This document shows, one piece after another, positions 43,148-52,295 of a DNA stretch of 64,000 bases. Numbering within the stretch: position 1 is the first letter of the stretch; every line of letters starts with the position of its first letter. Position numbers and translations under genes: made by a program. The notes beneath the pieces are model-generated. The model was not told the DNA's origin. It was given only the letters and a program-made list of their open reading frames with translations, and made no database searches. This DNA comes from an uncultured Bacilli bacterium (GTDB lineage: Bacteria; Bacillota_I; Bacilli_A; RFN20; CAG-826), in assembly GCA_944363525.1 (NCBI GenBank), contig CALVUF010000001.1:242497-306496 (forward strand), given 5' to 3'.

Positions 43148-44032
43148 ATGTCCACCGTCACCATCGAGTTATCCCTGCCGCAGGCCGAGCGGATCAAGCG
43201 CCGTTACCAGCCCTACAAGCAGCCTTCCCCCACCCCTTATCACGATTTCTTCGCCCAAGGCGAGGGATTCGTGTTGTCGCTTTACAAAGGAAAGGAAACG
43301 GAGAAACTGGTCATCCAAGGAAATAAGGCCGAGGAGACCGAAGCCGCGATCCGCCGGTTTTTGCTCGTCCCCAATCGTCCGCGGACCTGCCCCGTCCCCA
43401 TCAATGAGCTGGGAAGCGACGAAGTCGGGACCGGCGATTATTTCGGCCCCATCGTCGTGGTGGCGGCCTACCTCGATAACCGCGGCTACCAATTGGCGAA
43501 GAAAGAAGGGGCGACCGATTCGAAATTGCTTAGCGACGAGCAGATCAAAAAGGTCTACGATGAATTGAAGACCAAGATCGACTTCTCGGCCATCATCCTA
43601 AGCCCAGCCAAGTACAACGAAGCCCATGAAAAAGGCTATAACATGAACGCCATCAAGGCGAAGATGCATAACGCCGCCCTGCTCAAACTCCATTCCCGCC
43701 ACCCCTCGGCCAAAATGTGCATCGATCAATTCGCTGAGCCTGGGGTTTATTTCAATTATCTAAAAGGCGAAAAGGAAATCGCCAAGCCCCTCCTATTCTC
43801 AACCAAAGGGGAACTGGCCTTCACCTGCGTCGCCGTCGCCTCGGTCTTCGCCCGGGCCATCTTCTTGGACAAAATGAAAGAATATTCTACAGAAATCGGG
43901 AAGGACATCCCTTTTGGGGCCGGCAAGGACGTCGATAAATTCGCCGCCTCTTTAGTTAGAGAAAAAGGCCGGGAAACCCTGGCCCAATACGCGAAGATAT
44001 CGTTTAAGAACACCGGCAAGATCTTAGGCTAA
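43148..44032 (+). CDS. rnhC: Ribonuclease HIII
   Basis: RNase HIII cuts RNA in RNA-DNA hybrids. The 294-residue protein has the N-terminal TBP-like domain of this type (about 1-80) and the catalytic domain starting GSDEVGTGDYFGPIVVVAAY (Asp and Glu near 91), with LSPAKYNEAH, KMCIDQFAEPGV and SVFARAIFLDKM. The start follows a TATAAT box by 6 bases, so it is probably leaderless. Its 3' end overlaps that of rluD by 9 bases, convergent. Confidence 0.95.
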   Translation: MSTVTIELSLPQAERIKRRYQPYKQPSPTPYHDFFAQGEGFVLSLYKGKETEKLVIQGNKAEETEAAIRRFLLVPNRPRTCPVPINELGSDEVGTGDYFGPIVVVAAYLDNRGYQLAKKEGATDSKLLSDEQIKKVYDELKTKIDFSAIILSPAKYNEAHEKGYNMNAIKAKMHNAALLKLHSRHPSAKMCIDQFAEPGVYFNYLKGEKEIAKPLLFSTKGELAFTCVAVASVFARAIFLDKMKEYSTEIGKDIPFGAGKDVDKFAASLVREKGRETLAQYAKISFKNTGKILG

Positions 44033-44926
44033 TTGGTCTAATATCGCTTGAAAATCTTCTGGCAGTTCGCAGCGGAATTCCATCCGTTCCCCGGTCGTAG
44101 GATGAGTTAGTATAAGCTTTTGGGCGTGGAGCAATTGATGGGCCGCCCCAAACCGCTTATTCCCTTTCCCGTACAGCTCATCGCCGATGATCGGATGGTG
44201 GATGTATTCAAGGTGGGCCCGGATCTGATGGGTCCGCCCGGTTTCGAGGATGCAACGGAGCAAACAGCAACGGTCTTTCAGGAAACGCTTCTCGACTTCG
44301 AAATGGGTGATGGCCATCTTGCCGTTTTCGACGTCGACCGCCTGCTTGAGCCGGTTTTCCTTGCTTCGCGCGAGGGGCGCGATGATCTTGCCCCGCGCCT
44401 CCTCGATGATCCCATCGACCAAGGCGAGGTATTCCCGGTGCAATGAATGGTCCTTCAGCTGGGCTTGGAGGTTCAATAAGGCCGCTTCGTTTTTGGCGAT
44501 GGCCAATAAACCGGAGGTGTCCTTGTCGATCCGATGGGCTAAGCCGGGACGGGTCGGGTCATCGGCCAAGGCGAATTTCCCTAGTAGCCCATTGACCAAA
44601 GTATGGTTGGGGTTGCCAGCTCCTGGATGGACGACCAAACCGGCGGGCTTATCGACGATGAGGATATCCTCGTCTTCATAGACCACCTTGATTGGGATGT
44701 CCTCCGGCTCCAAATCCGAAGAAGGCTCGACGTAGGGTTCGAACTCGACCTCATCCCCTTCTTCGACCGGATAATGGGCGTTCTCGGCTTTCCCGTTGAC
44801 CAAGACCTTCCCCTCTTTGATGAGCTTTTGGCATTTGGAACGGGAAAGGGCGGCCCCCAAAGCGAAGAGGGCTTCGTCTAGCCGCTTCCCGGCTAATTCG
44901 CTCGGAATGACCTTTTTATTGGCCAT
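44024..44926 (-). CDS. rluD: 23S rRNA pseudouridine synthase RluD-type
   Basis: The 300-residue protein has an S4 RNA-binding domain (KRLDEALFALGAALSRSKCQKLI) and the RluA-family catalytic motif GLAHRIDKDTSGLLAIAKN (Asp near 136) with VVHPGAGN and TGRTHQIRAHL. It modifies uridines in 23S rRNA; the exact position is not decided by sequence. It follows lspA with an 11-base overlap, as in Bacillus lspA-rluD (ylyB). Confidence 0.92.
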   Translation of the reverse strand: MANKKVIPSELAGKRLDEALFALGAALSRSKCQKLIKEGKVLVNGKAENAHYPVEEGDEVEFEPYVEPSSDLEPEDIPIKVVYEDEDILIVDKPAGLVVHPGAGNPNHTLVNGLLGKFALADDPTRPGLAHRIDKDTSGLLAIAKNEAALLNLQAQLKDHSLHREYLALVDGIIEEARGKIIAPLARSKENRLKQAVDVENGKMAITHFEVEKRFLKDRCCLLRCILETGRTHQIRAHLEYIHHPIIGDELYGKGNKRFGAAHQLLHAQKLILTHPTTGERMEFRCELPEDFQAILDQLA

Positions 44927-45611
44927 CCTGTTCCCCTTTGTCTTGGTTATCGACTGGTTGCTGTTCGATCGAGGAGACGATTTTATCCTTTTCCGCTTGG
45001 CTCTCTTCCGCTTGCTTCTTCTCCAGTTCCTTTCCCTTCTCGACCTCCCCTTTGATCAAATCGATGATGACGATGACCAATAAGAAGACGATGCCGATCG
45101 TCAAATAGGCGTCGGCCGGATTGAAGGTGGCAAACGGGTTGACGAAGGTCGTCTCCTTCCCCGGCCCCCCGCCTAAATAGAACTGGAAGAAGTCGATGAC
45201 CCCATCGAAGCCAGTCGTCGCCTTCCAATAGAACACCCGGTCGATCATGTTGCCAAGCGCCCCCGATAGGAGCAATAAGCCAGTCAGCTTCTCGAACTTC
45301 TTAAGCCGGTGGTAACTATGGAGAAGATAGACCAAGATGGCGATCGATAAGACGATGGAGATGAGGATGTTGACGACCCGGCCGGCCATCCCGTCGAATA
45401 AGCCAAAGGCGATGCCGGTGTTGTAGGTCAAATAGATGTAGAAGAAATTGGGGATGACCTCGATGGCCGCATGGGGGGTGCAATAAGTCTGGACCAGCCA
45501 TTTGGCCATAAAGTCGAGGGCCACCAGCCCCAGCCCGATGCCTAGGAAGATGAATAATCCCTTCAAGGCTTGCTTATCGGGGCAGAAAAATGCCTTTAGT
45601 TTCTCTTTCAT
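44916..45611 (-). CDS. lspA: Lipoprotein signal peptidase LspA
   Basis: LspA removes the signal peptide of lipid-modified prolipoproteins. The 231-residue protein has four predicted helices and catalytic Asp residues in GALGNMIDRVFYW and FNPADAYLTIG. A charged C-terminal tail (EKGKELEKKQAEESQAEKD) is longer than usual. The start at 45611 lies 2 bases after the ileS stop. The many lipoproteins in this window depend on this enzyme. Confidence 0.93.
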   Translation of the reverse strand: MKEKLKAFFCPDKQALKGLFIFLGIGLGLVALDFMAKWLVQTYCTPHAAIEVIPNFFYIYLTYNTGIAFGLFDGMAGRVVNILISIVLSIAILVYLLHSYHRLKKFEKLTGLLLLSGALGNMIDRVFYWKATTGFDGVIDFFQFYLGGGPGKETTFVNPFATFNPADAYLTIGIVFLLVIVIIDLIKGEVEKGKELEKKQAEESQAEKDKIVSSIEQQPVDNQDKGEQDGQ

Positions 45612-45613
45612 GC

Positions 45614-48316
45614 TTATTTCCCAATGGCCGACAGGCAGCGTTCGCACAAGGGCCCGTCCTCGGTTTCGGTTAGTCCGTCATGATGCTTACGGCACCTGGC
45701 GCAGACCGGCCGTTCGTCCTTTTCGCAAGAGGCGCCGGCTTTCCCTTCCTTAAGGGTCGCTTTCCCGACGTTGAACATCAAGGCCAACTCCTCGGGATCG
45801 ACCGAGGATAACCCCTTATAGAGCTCGCCTTCGCAGCTTAAGGTTACCGCGGCATCGCTCGAAGAGCCGAGTTGCCCCGAGGCCCGTTGTTCCTCAATGG
45901 CCTTATTGGAAAGGTCACGGAAGGAGAGGTAGGCGTCGTAATCTTCTAATAACGAAGGCTCGTAATCATGGCTTAGTTTCGGCATATCCTCGAGCTGGAC
46001 CGATTCCTTCTTATCCGCTTTCTCGATATAGGAATAGACCTCCTCCATGGTGAAAGGGAGAATCGGGTTCAATAGGAGGCAGAGGGTCAAAAGGCACCGC
46101 CGAACCACCTCAACCGCCGCCACTCGGCGCGGGGAGCCGACCGGGTCGCAATAGAAGACGTCTTTATTGGCGTCTAGATAAAGCGAGGACAGATCGACGG
46201 AAAGGAAATTGATGATCGGGTTCACGACCGAGGGGAAGTCGAAGGATTCATAGCTTTGGAGGGCTTTGTCCTTCACTTGCTCGAGCCGGGCCAAAATGAA
46301 TTGATCGAAGAGGGAGAAATCGCAATCCTTCGCCTCTTGGGCATTGCCGGCGACCCCGAGCATAAACTTGAAGGTATTGCGGATCTTCCGGTAATTGTCG
46401 ACGGCCGAGTTGATGATCCGCTCGCCGATCCTCGCGTCGGCAGTGAAATCGACGGTCGCGGCCCAAAGACGGAGGATATCAGCCCCGAATTCATTGGCGA
46501 CCTTGTTTGGATCGATGCCGTTCCCCTTCGATTTGCTCATCTTCTGCCAATTCTCATCCATGACGAAGCCATGGGTGAGGCAGGTCTTAAACGAGGCTTG
46601 CCCCGTGCAGGCAAGCGAGAGGATGAGCGAGGCGTTAAACCAACCCCGGTACTGATCGTTGCCCTCCAAATAGAGGTCGGCGGGGTACTTGAAGTTGCGA
46701 CCTTTGACCACCCCGTTCCAGGAGGAGCCGGAATCGAACCAGACGTCCATGATGTCGGTCTCCTTGGTGAACTTCCCGTTCGGGGAAGCCGGGTTGACAT
46801 AACCCTCGGGCAATAAATCCTTTGGTTCTAAGTCAAACCAGATCGAGGAGCCATGCTCTTTGATGAGTTGCTTGATATGGGCGAAGACTCTTTCCTCGAT
46901 GATCGGGGAGCCGTCCTCGTTATAGATGATGGGGATCGGAACGCCCCAGGCCCGTTGACGGGAAATGCACCAATCGGCCCGGTCGGCGATCATGTTATGC
47001 ATCTTCCCCTCGCCCCAGGCGGGGAGCCACTTGATGGCTTTGATGGCCTCGAGCAGTTTGGCTCGGATCGGCTCAATCGAGCAGAACCACTGGGGGGTGG
47101 CCCGGAAGATGACCGGCTTCTTGGTCCGCCAGTCATGGGGATAGCTATGGACGATGTCCTCTTGTTTGAGGATGGCGCCTTTCTCATTCAATAAATCGAT
47201 GACTTTATCGTTGGCCTCGGCGTAGAAAAGCCCATCGCAGGGGTCGTTTTCCCCTAGATGCATATAACCTTTCTCATCGACCGGGCAGAAGGGCTTGATC
47301 CCGTAACGGGAGCAGACGTTGAAGTCGTCGAGCCCGTGGTCGGGGGCGGTGTGGACGCAGCCGGTGCCGGTGTCCTCGGTGACGAAAGAGGCGTTAAGCA
47401 ATGGCGATTCCCGTCCATAAAGGGGATGATCGGCCACCACGCCTTCTAATTGCTGCCCCCGGAAAGAAGAGAGCAATTCGCATTTGGTTAAGCCCAGTTC
47501 TTCAGTGAGCCGATCTTTGGCCGAAAGCAAGAAGAGCAATTTGCCTTTATCGGTATCGAAGAGGCCATATTCGAACTTCGGGTTCAAGGTGATGGCGAGG
47601 TTGGCGGGAATAGTCCACGGGGTGGTGGTCCAGATGACGACGTAGGCGTCTTCCGGGAGTTTCCCCTTCCCGTCTTTCACTTTGAAACGGACGTATAAGG
47701 TTTTGCAAGGGACGTCATGGTATTCGATCTCGGCTTCGGCTAAGGCCGATTCGCTAGAAGGCGACCAATAGACCGGCTTAACCCCTTTGAAAATCAACCC
47801 CTGAAGGGCCATCTTGGCGAAGACATCGATCTGCTCGGCCTCGTATTCGGGAAGCAAAGTCAAATAAGGATGCTCATAATCGCCGAGGCACCCTAACCGC
47901 TGGATCTGTCCCTTCTGATGGGCGACTTGCTTTAAGGCGTAATCCTTGCAATACCCCCGGAATTCCGAAACCGACATCTTCTTCCGGTCGACCCCGGACT
48001 TGGTGACGTTGACCTCGATCGGGAGGCCATGGGTATCCCAGCCGAAGACGAAAGGGGTCTTATAGCCGGCCATGTTCTTGTACCGGACGACGAAATCCTT
48101 CAGACAGCGATTGAGGGCATGGCCGCAGTGGATGTCGCCATTGGCATAGGGCGGGCCATCGTGGAGGAGGTATTCCTCGCATCCCTGCCGAGAAGCGTTC
48201 ATTTTTTCGTAAAGCTTGATGTCGGCCCATTTCTTGACCAACAACGGTTCTTTCTCTTTGAGCCCGCCCCGCATCGGGAAGGGGGTGTTGGGCATTAGCA
48301 ATGTGTCTTTGAGCAT
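45614..48316 (-). CDS. ileS: Isoleucine-tRNA ligase
   Basis: This 900-residue class I synthetase has PYANGDIHCGHALNR (HIGH motif, about 57), editing domain (VVIWTTTPWTIPANLA, about 228), KMSKSKGNG (about 598) and a C-terminal zinc ribbon (CEKDERPVCARC ... CERC). GGGAGGCACTTT precedes the start. It reads through into lspA and rluD. Confidence 0.97.
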   Translation of the reverse strand: MLKDTLLMPNTPFPMRGGLKEKEPLLVKKWADIKLYEKMNASRQGCEEYLLHDGPPYANGDIHCGHALNRCLKDFVVRYKNMAGYKTPFVFGWDTHGLPIEVNVTKSGVDRKKMSVSEFRGYCKDYALKQVAHQKGQIQRLGCLGDYEHPYLTLLPEYEAEQIDVFAKMALQGLIFKGVKPVYWSPSSESALAEAEIEYHDVPCKTLYVRFKVKDGKGKLPEDAYVVIWTTTPWTIPANLAITLNPKFEYGLFDTDKGKLLFLLSAKDRLTEELGLTKCELLSSFRGQQLEGVVADHPLYGRESPLLNASFVTEDTGTGCVHTAPDHGLDDFNVCSRYGIKPFCPVDEKGYMHLGENDPCDGLFYAEANDKVIDLLNEKGAILKQEDIVHSYPHDWRTKKPVIFRATPQWFCSIEPIRAKLLEAIKAIKWLPAWGEGKMHNMIADRADWCISRQRAWGVPIPIIYNEDGSPIIEERVFAHIKQLIKEHGSSIWFDLEPKDLLPEGYVNPASPNGKFTKETDIMDVWFDSGSSWNGVVKGRNFKYPADLYLEGNDQYRGWFNASLILSLACTGQASFKTCLTHGFVMDENWQKMSKSKGNGIDPNKVANEFGADILRLWAATVDFTADARIGERIINSAVDNYRKIRNTFKFMLGVAGNAQEAKDCDFSLFDQFILARLEQVKDKALQSYESFDFPSVVNPIINFLSVDLSSLYLDANKDVFYCDPVGSPRRVAAVEVVRRCLLTLCLLLNPILPFTMEEVYSYIEKADKKESVQLEDMPKLSHDYEPSLLEDYDAYLSFRDLSNKAIEEQRASGQLGSSSDAAVTLSCEGELYKGLSSVDPEELALMFNVGKATLKEGKAGASCEKDERPVCARCRKHHDGLTETEDGPLCERCLSAIGK

Positions 48317-48551
48317 AAAGTGCCTCCCTAGAAAACAAAAGCGCCCCTTTTAAGGGCGCGGATAGCGCGGTACCACCTTAATTCCCTATATATTTTGGAT
48401 ATAGGGCGCTTTGGATAAGCTTAACGGGCTTAGCGACCCCCTTACTCCGTTCAGGGGATAGGCTCGGAAGTGATCTCTATTTCCCATACCCCTTCTCAGC
48501 TTCGGCGGGGCTCTCTGTCGTTCGGGAAAGGCGCTGTCTTCGTCTTCGCCA
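48317..48551 (-). promoter_or_regulatory. T-box leader of ileS
   Basis: AAGGTGGTACCGCG (48366-48379) is the conserved T-box. A terminator stem GCGCCC/GGGCGC (48341-48359) with TTTTGTTTTC follows. ATC (48472-48474) in an AGAGATCACTTCC context is a plausible isoleucine specifier. A promoter with TAATAT (48557-48562) lies just upstream. Confidence 0.92.
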
Positions 48552-48591
48552 GGAGAATATTAGCTTAAGAACGGGGAATTGGGAAGGGGTA

Positions 48592-49728
48592 TCAGCTCTT
48601 GAGGAAATCCGGCAAGATCGAGTTGATGATCGAATCCTCTTCCTCGGCCGGGGTCTTGGGCTCGTTGGCGTCGGCTTGCTTGATCTCGGCGTCGCGGGCT
48701 TCCTCTAAGCCGGCATAGGCCGTCTCTCTCGTCGGCCGGGTGTATTGGGGGATCGAGGTGAAGTCGAATTCCTCGGAGAAATCGGAAGCGATGATGGAGA
48801 CGATCATCTCATCGCCCAATCGCTCGTTGACCGAAACGCCAAGCTTGACGTCGATGTCATGCCCCGCTTCCCGGGTGATCTCATCCATGCAGTCCTGGAA
48901 CTCGATGAGCTTGACGTCGCTGCCGATGGTGATGGAGAGAATCGCCCGCCTCGCCCCGGAGATTGAGGCTTCAAGCAGCGGGCAATTGATGGCGTTTTGC
49001 GCCGCCTCGACCGCCCGGTTCGGCCCCGAGGCCGAGCCATAACCGATCAGCGCGATCCCCGAATTCTGCAGGGTTCGCTTTACATCGGCGAAATCGAGGT
49101 TGATGTAAGAAGGCAAAAGGACCAAGTCGGTGACGGTATGGACCGAGGTCGAGAGGACCCGGTCGGCTTCCGAGAAGGCTTGCCCCGCCGGGGCGTTGCC
49201 GCTGGTCTGCAATAGTTTGTCGTTGGAGACGATGATGATCGAGTCGACCACGTCTTTCAAGGCGTTGAGGCCGCGGACCGAATTGGAGTTCCGGGTCTTC
49301 CCTTCTAAGGCGAAAGGCCGGGTGACGATGGCGACGACTAAGCACCCCGCCTCCTTGGCCACTTCGGCCACGATCGGGGCGGCCCCGGTCCCGGTGCCCC
49401 CGCCCATGCCGGCGGCGATGAACACCATATCGGCCCCCGAGACGATGGCGGCGATCTTGTCCCGGCTCGCTTCGGCGGCGGCTTTCCCGACTTCCGGGTC
49501 GCCCCCGGCCCCGAGCCCTTTGGTTACCTCTTCGCCTAAAACGATCCGATTGGGGGCTTTGGAGGTGGCCAAAGCCTGCTTATCGGTGTTCATAACGTAG
49601 AATTCGACGTTGCGTATCTCGTCGTCGATCATCCGGTTGACGGCGTTGTTGCCGGCTCCGCCGACCCCGATCACCACGATGCGGGCGACCGGTTCGAAGC
49701 CATCGAGATCATCTGCGATGTTGTCCAT
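48592..49728 (-). CDS. ftsZ: Cell division protein FtsZ
   Basis: FtsZ is the tubulin-like GTPase that forms the Z ring. The 378-residue protein has VIGVGGAGNNAVNRMI, tubulin signature GMGGGTGTGAAPIVA near 115, T7 loop region NLDFADVK and a C-terminal DSIINSILPDFLKS conserved tail for FtsA contact. It follows ftsA by 11 bases. Confidence 0.97.
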   Translation of the reverse strand: MDNIADDLDGFEPVARIVVIGVGGAGNNAVNRMIDDEIRNVEFYVMNTDKQALATSKAPNRIVLGEEVTKGLGAGGDPEVGKAAAEASRDKIAAIVSGADMVFIAAGMGGGTGTGAAPIVAEVAKEAGCLVVAIVTRPFALEGKTRNSNSVRGLNALKDVVDSIIIVSNDKLLQTSGNAPAGQAFSEADRVLSTSVHTVTDLVLLPSYINLDFADVKRTLQNSGIALIGYGSASGPNRAVEAAQNAINCPLLEASISGARRAILSITIGSDVKLIEFQDCMDEITREAGHDIDVKLGVSVNERLGDEMIVSIIASDFSEEFDFTSIPQYTRPTRETAYAGLEEARDAEIKQADANEPKTPAEEEDSIINSILPDFLKS

Positions 49729-49739
49729 GGAAATTCACC

Positions 49740-50981
49740 TCATAAGGCGTCGTCTTCGGGAGAGGGGCGGCGCTTCCCCTTGTCTTTCTTGACCTGGGTC
49801 CGCGATAACGGCGCGACCCCCCGTTGGTTATCGGCTAAAGAGCCGGAGTATTTGCAGCAGAGCAATAAGCCCAATAGATTGGCGTATTTTGGATCCCTTG
49901 CCCCGATCGAGCGGGGGACGACCTTAATGACCTCGCGGCCCGCCAATATTTTGGCTAAGAAGGTTTCCAGTCCGGCGAGTTTGCTAGCCCCGCCGACCAG
50001 CAGGACCGGGAGGCTGGCGTATTCTTGGCCCGGATAATCCTTCATCAAGGTGGCGAGGCAATTGGATAAGGTGACGGCATAGCCGTGGAAATAATCCTCG
50101 ATCACCTGATTGAGGTCGGCTTGCTTGACGTGTGTGAGGGTCCCGTCTTCCTTATTCCCAGTCGCCAGATCGGGATTATAGGAAATGAGCTTGGGGTCAT
50201 AGCCGTACTTAACCTTCAGTTTCTCGGCGGTGTCGAAATCAAGCCCGAAGGCCGAGGCGATCTTCTCGGTCAAGTCGGCCCCGCCTTGATAGAAATAAAG
50301 GGAGGAATAAGGGGCCCCTTCGCCGATGAAGGAAAGGGTCGAGACCCTGGAGCCCATATCCAGGAGGATATAGGTATCCGGGAGGTCTTTGTAGGAAGCG
50401 ATGAGCTTGGCGGCGCAATAAGCGGACACCGCCTGCTTATTGACCCGATAACCGGCTAAGCTAACGGCTTTGTTATAGACGTCCCGAATCTCGGTCGGAA
50501 GGCAATAGACCTTGGCCTTGACCTCCAAGGAAGTGGTCTTCTTCCCTAACGGCGGATTGCCATATACCGACCCATCGGCCAGGATGAAGCGATCGGGGAT
50601 GACGTCGACCCGCGATAAGCCGGCTGGCAAGGTCTGCTGGGTGACGAGCGAGATGACGTTGGTGACGTCGATCTTCTCGACCCCGGCCTCGGGATTGACG
50701 ATGGCGGTCGACTTCTCGTCGGCGAACACCTTGAACCCGGCCGAGGGGAGGACGAGGTTGACGTTGGTGAGGTTGACCGTCACCTTCCGGATCGGGTCGG
50801 CGATGGAATGGAAGCTGGCCAAGGCGGCCGAGACTTCGTTGAGGTTGATCTGATCCTCCTTGACCAATCCCGGATAAGGGGATTCATGGGCGAAGACCAC
50901 GACCGGCTCACCCCCCAATTCATATCCTAAGACCACCCGTAAGGCGTCCGATCCTATCTCCAAACACCCGATGATATCCAT
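49740..50981 (-). CDS. ftsA: Cell division protein FtsA
   Basis: FtsA is an actin-like ATPase that anchors FtsZ to the membrane. The 413-residue protein has IIGCLEIGSDALRVVLGY (phosphate 1), YILLDMGSRVSTLSFIGEGA (phosphate 2), and LPVLLVGGASKLAGLETFL (adenosine motif). The C-terminal lysine-rich tail (TQVKKDKGKRRP) lacks an obvious amphipathic membrane helix, unlike many FtsA proteins. GGAGAAAC precedes the start. Confidence 0.9.
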   Translation of the reverse strand: MDIIGCLEIGSDALRVVLGYELGGEPVVVFAHESPYPGLVKEDQINLNEVSAALASFHSIADPIRKVTVNLTNVNLVLPSAGFKVFADEKSTAIVNPEAGVEKIDVTNVISLVTQQTLPAGLSRVDVIPDRFILADGSVYGNPPLGKKTTSLEVKAKVYCLPTEIRDVYNKAVSLAGYRVNKQAVSAYCAAKLIASYKDLPDTYILLDMGSRVSTLSFIGEGAPYSSLYFYQGGADLTEKIASAFGLDFDTAEKLKVKYGYDPKLISYNPDLATGNKEDGTLTHVKQADLNQVIEDYFHGYAVTLSNCLATLMKDYPGQEYASLPVLLVGGASKLAGLETFLAKILAGREVIKVVPRSIGARDPKYANLLGLLLCCKYSGSLADNQRGVAPLSRTQVKKDKGKRRPSPEDDAL

Positions 50982-50995
50982 AAGTTTCTCCAGAC

Positions 50996-51020
50996 CGCCA
51001 TATTGTAATATGGGGACGAG
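50996..51020 (-). promoter_or_regulatory. Palindrome upstream of ftsA
   Basis: CCATATTACAATATGG is an inverted repeat (7-bp arms, 2-base centre) about 20 bases before ftsA. It contains a TACAAT that could be the -10 box of ftsA-ftsZ, so it may be a promoter with an operator. Confidence 0.4.
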
Positions 51021-51081
51021 GCTTTTAGAAGGGGCAGCGATAAGAAATTAGTAGTTTTCCGATAAAAGATTAGGGGATAAG

Positions 51082-51106
51082 AAAACCGGGCGGAGGGAAC
51101 GCCCGG
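51082..51106 (-). terminator. Terminator after mraZ-rsmH-small protein
   Basis: CCGGGCG (51086-51092) pairs with CGCCCGG (51100-51106); minus strand continues TTTTCTTATCC. It separates the first three genes from ftsA-ftsZ. Confidence 0.85.
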
Positions 51107-51129
51107 CTTGGAAGGAAAGGAGGCTAGAT

Positions 51130-51363
51130 TCAATTCTCGAAGTAGGAAGCGAGGTCGGATTCCTCGGAGTCGGTTTCCTCGACTTCGGAAGTCGCTTCTT
51201 CCTTGGCTTCGGCCGCCCCTTGCTTGACGGTCGCGGCATAGGTGATGGCGACCGGGGTGGCGGAGATGGCGAAGACGGAGAGGAGGAATAAGAATCCGAC
51301 GAAAATCGACTTGGCTTTGTAATAGCCGCGACGATGGCCGGTTTGGACGAGTTTGTCTTTCAT
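51130..51363 (-). CDS. 77-residue membrane protein in the position of FtsL
   Basis: The protein has a basic N-terminus (MKDKLVQTGHRRGYYKAKS), one helix (IFVGFLFLLSVFAISATPVAITYA, about 20-43) and an acidic tail ending DLASYFEN. In most firmicutes the gene directly after rsmH is ftsL, which has a similar layout but a leucine-zipper coiled coil that is not evident here. It overlaps rsmH by 4 bases. It could be a degenerate FtsL-like protein or an unrelated secreted or membrane peptide. Position alone does not establish function. Confidence 0.6.
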   Translation of the reverse strand: MKDKLVQTGHRRGYYKAKSIFVGFLFLLSVFAISATPVAITYAATVKQGAAEAKEEATSEVEETDSEESDLASYFEN

Positions 51364-52295
51364 GGGTTTTCCTCCTTCTTTCTTATGGCTCGGAGCTTGG
51401 CGGGCAAACTCCGGCGGTTTTCCGCTAGCTCCTCGGGGCTGGCGGTGATCGGCTTACGGGTCAATAATTCGAATTGCTTCTTTTCCAATAACGACGGCAG
51501 GTGGCGGGACCCTTCCTCAATGCAGAGTTCCTTGAAGCGGTTCTTGACCAGCCGGTCATCGAGCGACATGAAGCTGATGATGGCGAGCACCCCGCCGGGA
51601 TTAAGCAAGGACGGCCCGACTTCCAATAGTTTCTCCAACGCTTCCTCCTCGTGGTTAACCGCGATTCGTAAGGCTTGGAAGGCCTGCTTGGCCGGGTGGC
51701 CTTTCTTTGAGAGTTCCTTAGGCGATTTCACCTTTTTGATGATCTCGACCAATTGGAAGGTGGTCTGGACCGGGGCTTTCCCCCGGGCTTTGACGATGGC
51801 TTTGGCGATCGGGTAGGCGTCTTTCTCCTCCCCGTAATCGCGGAAGATCTTGGTGAGGTCGGCTAGCGAGGCCTCGTTGACGAGTTTTGCGGCCGTTAAG
51901 CTCTGGCTTTGATCCATCCGCATGTCAAGCGGCGCATCCTCCCGGTAGGAGAACCCCCTTGCCGGATCGTCAAATTGGGGCGAGGAGACGCCAAGGTCGG
52001 CGAAGATGCCATCGACTTTGGTTATCCCCCGGCTGGCGAGCTCCCCCGCCAAGTAAGCGAAGTTGCTGTGGATGAGGGTGAAGTTATCCCCGATTTGGGC
52101 TAACTTCGGCTTGGACTCATTGAGGGCCTCGATGTCGGAATCGAAGGCGATGAGCTGGCCATGGGGGATGAGGTGGAGGATAGCCGAGCTATGCCCCGCT
52201 CTTCCTAAGGTGCAGTCGACGTAGGTTTTGCCATCCCGGACATCAAGGAGAGAGATGCTCTCCTTCAGCATGACCGGGAAATGGGTGAAGCTCAT
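51360..52295 (-). CDS. rsmH: 16S rRNA m4C1402 methyltransferase RsmH
   Basis: RsmH (MraW) methylates cytosine 1402 of 16S rRNA. The 311-residue protein has HFPVMLKESISLLDVRDGKTYVDCTLGRAGHS, FADLGVSSPQFDDPARGFSY near 100 and the C-terminal KPITASPEELAENRRS. It overlaps mraZ and the next gene by 4 bases each. Confidence 0.97.
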   Translation of the reverse strand: MSFTHFPVMLKESISLLDVRDGKTYVDCTLGRAGHSSAILHLIPHGQLIAFDSDIEALNESKPKLAQIGDNFTLIHSNFAYLAGELASRGITKVDGIFADLGVSSPQFDDPARGFSYREDAPLDMRMDQSQSLTAAKLVNEASLADLTKIFRDYGEEKDAYPIAKAIVKARGKAPVQTTFQLVEIIKKVKSPKELSKKGHPAKQAFQALRIAVNHEEEALEKLLEVGPSLLNPGGVLAIISFMSLDDRLVKNRFKELCIEEGSRHLPSLLEKKQFELLTRKPITASPEELAENRRSLPAKLRAIRKKEENP

